From Paracoccus chinensis (GTDB taxonomy: Bacteria; Pseudomonadota; Alphaproteobacteria; Rhodobacterales; Rhodobacteraceae), in NCBI RefSeq assembly GCF_900102885.1, contig NZ_FNGE01000015.1, positions 1 to 60,786 of the forward strand: 60,786 nucleotides of DNA. The letters run 5' to 3'. Shown here piece after piece: positions 59,889 to 60,786 of this stretch. The translations under genes and the position numbers were made by a program. Below the pieces are notes generated by a model. The model was not told the DNA's origin. It saw only the letters and a list, made by a program, of their open reading frames with translations, and made no database searches. The number at the start of each line of letters is the position of its first letter. Position 1 is the first letter of the stretch.

Positions 59889-60786
59889 TCCGCCTTGCCC
59901 TGCTGGTCCTGCTGCTGGCCCTTCCGGCGCGCGCCCAGGACAGCCTGCGCCTGATCCTGCCCGACACCCGCCCGGTCGCGGGCGAAATGATCCCCGTCAC
60001 GATCCGCGGCGAATACACCGGCGCGATCACGCTGGAATCCATGACCTTTCCGGGCTCCGAGTCCTATGACTGGGTCCAGTATGCCCCCGACCACTGGGCC
60101 GAGGAACGCATCAACGGCCTGCCCCGCCGCGTCTTCGAGCGCCGCGTCGCGGTCTTCGCGAAAGGCCCCGGCAGCCTGACCATCGGGCCGGTCACGCACC
60201 GGCTGACCAAGACCACACCTTCGGGACGCGAGGAGCTGCCCGTGACCGCGCCCCCCGTCACGATCGCGGTCGACCCTTATCCCGGCGGCGGGCGGCCCCT
60301 TGTCACGCCGCAGGTCACCATCACCGACGAGCTGTCCGCCGACCCGGCCTTCCTGAAGGACGGCGAGACCTTCGTGCGCCGCGTCACGCTGAGCGCCGAG
60401 GGGACGATGGCGCAGTTCCTGCCGCAGCGGCCCAGCTTCGACGAGGACTGGCTGATCAGCTTCGCCGCGCCCGAGATCCGCGAAACGCGCCTGACCGAGC
60501 GGGGGCCGCTGGCGGTCGTGGTCTGGGAATGGCACCTGCGCCTGCGCGGCGAGCCGGGCACGCTGGTGCCCCTGCAGTTCCCCTTCTTCAACACCATCGC
60601 CCGCAAGATGTGGAGCGCCGTGACCCTGCCGGTCGAGGTGGGCGCGACGGGTGCCTCCGGGGACACCACCGCGCCGCAGGCGGGAACGGGGCTGCTGGGC
60701 CTTGCGCTGCTGTCGGGCGGCGGGCTGCTGGGGGCGGGGCTGCTGCTGTTCGACCGCCGCCCGGCCGGGTGGCGCCTGCGTTCCCT
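59882..60786 (+). CDS. batD: BatD-like protein, N-terminal part (continues at 1..348)
   Basis: 301 codons are open to the window end. The protein starts with a signal peptide (MVIRLALLVLLLALPARAQD), followed by beta-rich domains with PVAGEMIPVTIRGEYTGAIT, SYDWVQYAPDHWAEERING and TLVPLQFPFFNT, features of BatD/oxygen-tolerance proteins. The last 95 bases equal bases 1..95, so the full gene on the circle is 1158 nt (385 aa). It closes the MoxR/Bat operon. Bat proteins were linked to oxidative stress tolerance and membrane or periplasmic protein quality control in other bacteria. Confidence 0.83.
   Translation, partial: MVIRLALLVLLLALPARAQDSLRLILPDTRPVAGEMIPVTIRGEYTGAITLESMTFPGSESYDWVQYAPDHWAEERINGLPRRVFERRVAVFAKGPGSLTIGPVTHRLTKTTPSGREELPVTAPPVTIAVDPYPGGGRPLVTPQVTITDELSADPAFLKDGETFVRRVTLSAEGTMAQFLPQRPSFDEDWLISFAAPEIRETRLTERGPLAVVVWEWHLRLRGEPGTLVPLQFPFFNTIARKMWSAVTLPVEVGATGASGDTTAPQAGTGLLGLALLSGGGLLGAGLLLFDRRPAGWRLRS
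60692..60786. repeat. Terminal 95-bp direct repeat, right copy
   Basis: Exact copy of bases 1..95. Unique length of the circle would be 60691 bp. Confidence 0.9.

Noticed and set aside
1..60786. tRNA, rRNA, riboswitch or CRISPR array
   Set aside because: No cloverleaf-like or regularly spaced repeat pattern was noticed on either strand. A covariance-model search would be needed to exclude small RNAs.

Overview
The sequence looks like a complete circular replicon of about 60.7 kb, not a chromosome slice. The first 95 bases are repeated exactly as the last 95 bases. Joining the ends fuses the 3' part of a BatD-like gene (1..348) in frame to its 5' part (59882..60786). The window also carries a replication and partition block: a DnaA-like replicase (10614..11303, minus), parA (11787..13091) and parB (13088..14224), with four copies of a CTTCCCC-N2-GGGGAAG palindrome around parAB. 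DnaA-like replicases paired with parAB are a known Rhodobacterales plasmid type. The high G+C content, the MatB/MatC, TauE and Anbu gene types, and the Hint-domain protein fit a Paracoccus-like alphaproteobacterium; the genus is an inference. I see no relaxase or type IV secretion genes, no rRNA, no tRNA and no CRISPR array.

Layout. (1) 0.4-9.8 kb is a dicarboxylate/2-hydroxyacid module. It holds a MatC-type carrier, a class V aminotransferase, a GlcG-like protein, two paralogous FCD-type GntR regulators with matching GATTG-N4-CAATC palindromes, a large FAD/Fe-S 2-hydroxyacid dehydrogenase, and a convergent malonyl-CoA synthetase (matB). (2) 9.9-14.4 kb is plasmid maintenance: a VapBC toxin-antitoxin pair, the replicase, a candidate origin, parAB and parS-like sites. 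(3) 14.5-21.2 kb is a decayed surface-polysaccharide locus. It has a remnant of dTDP-glucose 4,6-dehydratase, a 1342-aa multidomain glycosyltransferase, a sulfotransferase cut by a degenerate IS5-family element, and the tail of another sulfotransferase. (4) 21.6-23.4 kb encodes a choice-of-anchor-L/Hint protein.

(5) 23.5-40.3 kb is a large catabolic region with an organosulfonate flavour. It contains a thiamine-diphosphate enzyme, two paralogous NitT/TauT-type binding proteins, one ABC ATPase and permease, two LysR regulators, a CuyA/D-cysteine desulfhydrase-like lyase, an Asp/Glu racemase and a TauE-type exporter. A leftward eight-gene operon encodes a succinate dehydrogenase-like complex, a class I fumarase/tartrate dehydratase pair, a YeiH-type exporter and a NIPSNAP protein. 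A TCTTACA/TGTAAGA motif recurs at three control regions here. (6) 40.6-43.8 kb holds a 52-aa DnaJ-type zinc-finger protein, an SGNH hydrolase, a DUF892 protein and an M42 aminopeptidase.

(7) 43.9-55.1 kb carries two tandem copies of a three-gene cassette (zinc-ribbon metallopeptidase, circularly permuted ATP-grasp, alpha-E protein). Between them lie an HWE histidine kinase, a response regulator and a frameshifted second regulator, and the second cassette converges on a gene for the proteasome-like Anbu peptidase. (8) 55.4 kb to the end, continuing into 1..348, is a MoxR-DUF58-VWA-VWA-TPR-BatD operon. Regions 7 and 8 together form the most intriguing part: a duplicated predicted amidoligase/Anbu system beside a MoxR/Bat membrane chaperone-like system.
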